Assembly (NCBI GenBank): GCA_049651845.1 | Contig: JBASCW010000132.1 | Location: forward strand, 1-6,966 | DNA length: 6,966 nt | Source of the DNA: RBG-16-66-20 sp049651845 | GTDB taxonomy: Bacteria > Pseudomonadota > Gammaproteobacteria > Burkholderiales > SG8-39 | Direction: 5' to 3' | Part shown: one piece after another, positions 6,648 to 6,966 of the stretch | Numbering within the stretch: position 1 is the first letter of the stretch | Layout: each line of letters starts with the position of its first letter | Program-made: the position numbers and the translations under genes | The notes under the pieces: generated by a model | Database searches by the model: none | Told to the model about the DNA's origin: nothing | The model's input: the letters and a program-made list of their open reading frames with translations, nothing else

Positions 6648-6966
6648 ATGAACCGAGCCCAGCCCTGGTACCGCGAGCCCTGGCCCTGGATCCTGATGTC
6701 GGGTCCCGCGGCGGTGATCGTCGCCGGCGCGGTCACCACCTGGATGGCCTTCGCGAGCGCCGACGGCCTGGTGGCCGACGACTACTACAAGCGCGGCCTC
6801 GCCATCAACGCGGTGCTCAAGCGCGAGCAGGAGGCGGCGCGCCGCGGCATCGCGGCCAGCATCGCGCGCGAGCGCGACCGGATATCGGTGCGGCTGACCG
6901 GCGCCGAGCCCGAGGCGCTGTTCCTGCAGCTCGCGCACGCCACGCGCGCGGGCTACGACCTGCGCC
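6648..6966 (+). CDS. ccoH: Cbb3 oxidase assembly protein CcoH (FixH), 3' end outside window
   Basis: The first 106 residues of a FixH-family protein. It starts MNRAQPWYREPWPW, has one membrane helix (about residues 14-37), and then the family hallmark SADGLVADDYYKRGLAIN (37-54). A helical, charged stretch and the start of a periplasmic beta domain (RISVRLTG and on) follow. CcoH assists an early stage of cbb3 assembly and interacts with CcoN in Rhodobacter; this role is taken from the family. The ATG follows the ccoG stop after four bases, with GAGG at 6637-6640 as a likely ribosome site overlapping the end of ccoG. The frame stays open to the window edge and ends mid-gene. Nothing indicates truncation other than the window limit. 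Confidence 0.93.
   Translation, partial: MNRAQPWYREPWPWILMSGPAAVIVAGAVTTWMAFASADGLVADDYYKRGLAINAVLKREQEAARRGIAASIARERDRISVRLTGAEPEALFLQLAHATRAGYDLR

Overview
The window is about 7 kb of very GC-rich DNA, with nearly all codons in most genes ending in G or C. It carries the core of a cbb3-type cytochrome c oxidase locus. The ccoNOQP-GH order, the separate ccoI-ccoS block upstream and an FNR/ANR-type box in front of ccoN point to a proteobacterium. The protein flavour and base composition suggest a betaproteobacterium (Burkholderiales or Rhodocyclales-like), but this is an inference and no species can be named.

Layout. Positions 1-545 hold the 3' end of a copper-type P1B ATPase (CcoI-like). 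It overlaps ccoS (494-634), whose stop overlaps by one base the start of a zinc-dependent medium-chain alcohol dehydrogenase (634-1647). A small gene on the minus strand (stop at 1593, start between about 1943 and 2048) converges on the dehydrogenase and overlaps its last 55 bases. Its 5' end lies back to back with the cco promoter: a palindrome TTGAC-TTGG-GTCAA at 2008-2021 and a -10-like TAGCAT at 2043-2048. Then come ccoN (2074-3504), ccoO (3514-4131), ccoQ (4134-4277), ccoP (4274-5188), ccoG (5204-6643) and the first 106 codons of ccoH (6648-end). All are on the plus strand with gaps of 15 bases or less, so they are very probably one operon.

How the parts fit. CcoN (haem b/haem b3-CuB), CcoO (one haem c) and CcoP (two haems c) form the high-affinity terminal oxidase, and CcoQ is its small stabilising subunit. 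CcoG, CcoH, CcoI and CcoS are the assembly set: copper reduction, early subunit assembly, copper export for CuB, and maturation of the haem and copper centres. Control by an oxygen-sensing FNR-family regulator fits expression at low oxygen.

The core oxidase genes look intact and ordinary. The less ordinary part is 494-2074. There a dehydrogenase with a mosaic codon pattern and a short internal gap is joined to ccoS. A small protein of unknown function (probably STAS/SpoIIAA-like) faces it, and that protein's 5' reading frame runs through the FNR box. I see no RNA gene, insertion sequence, CRISPR array or wholly new system here.
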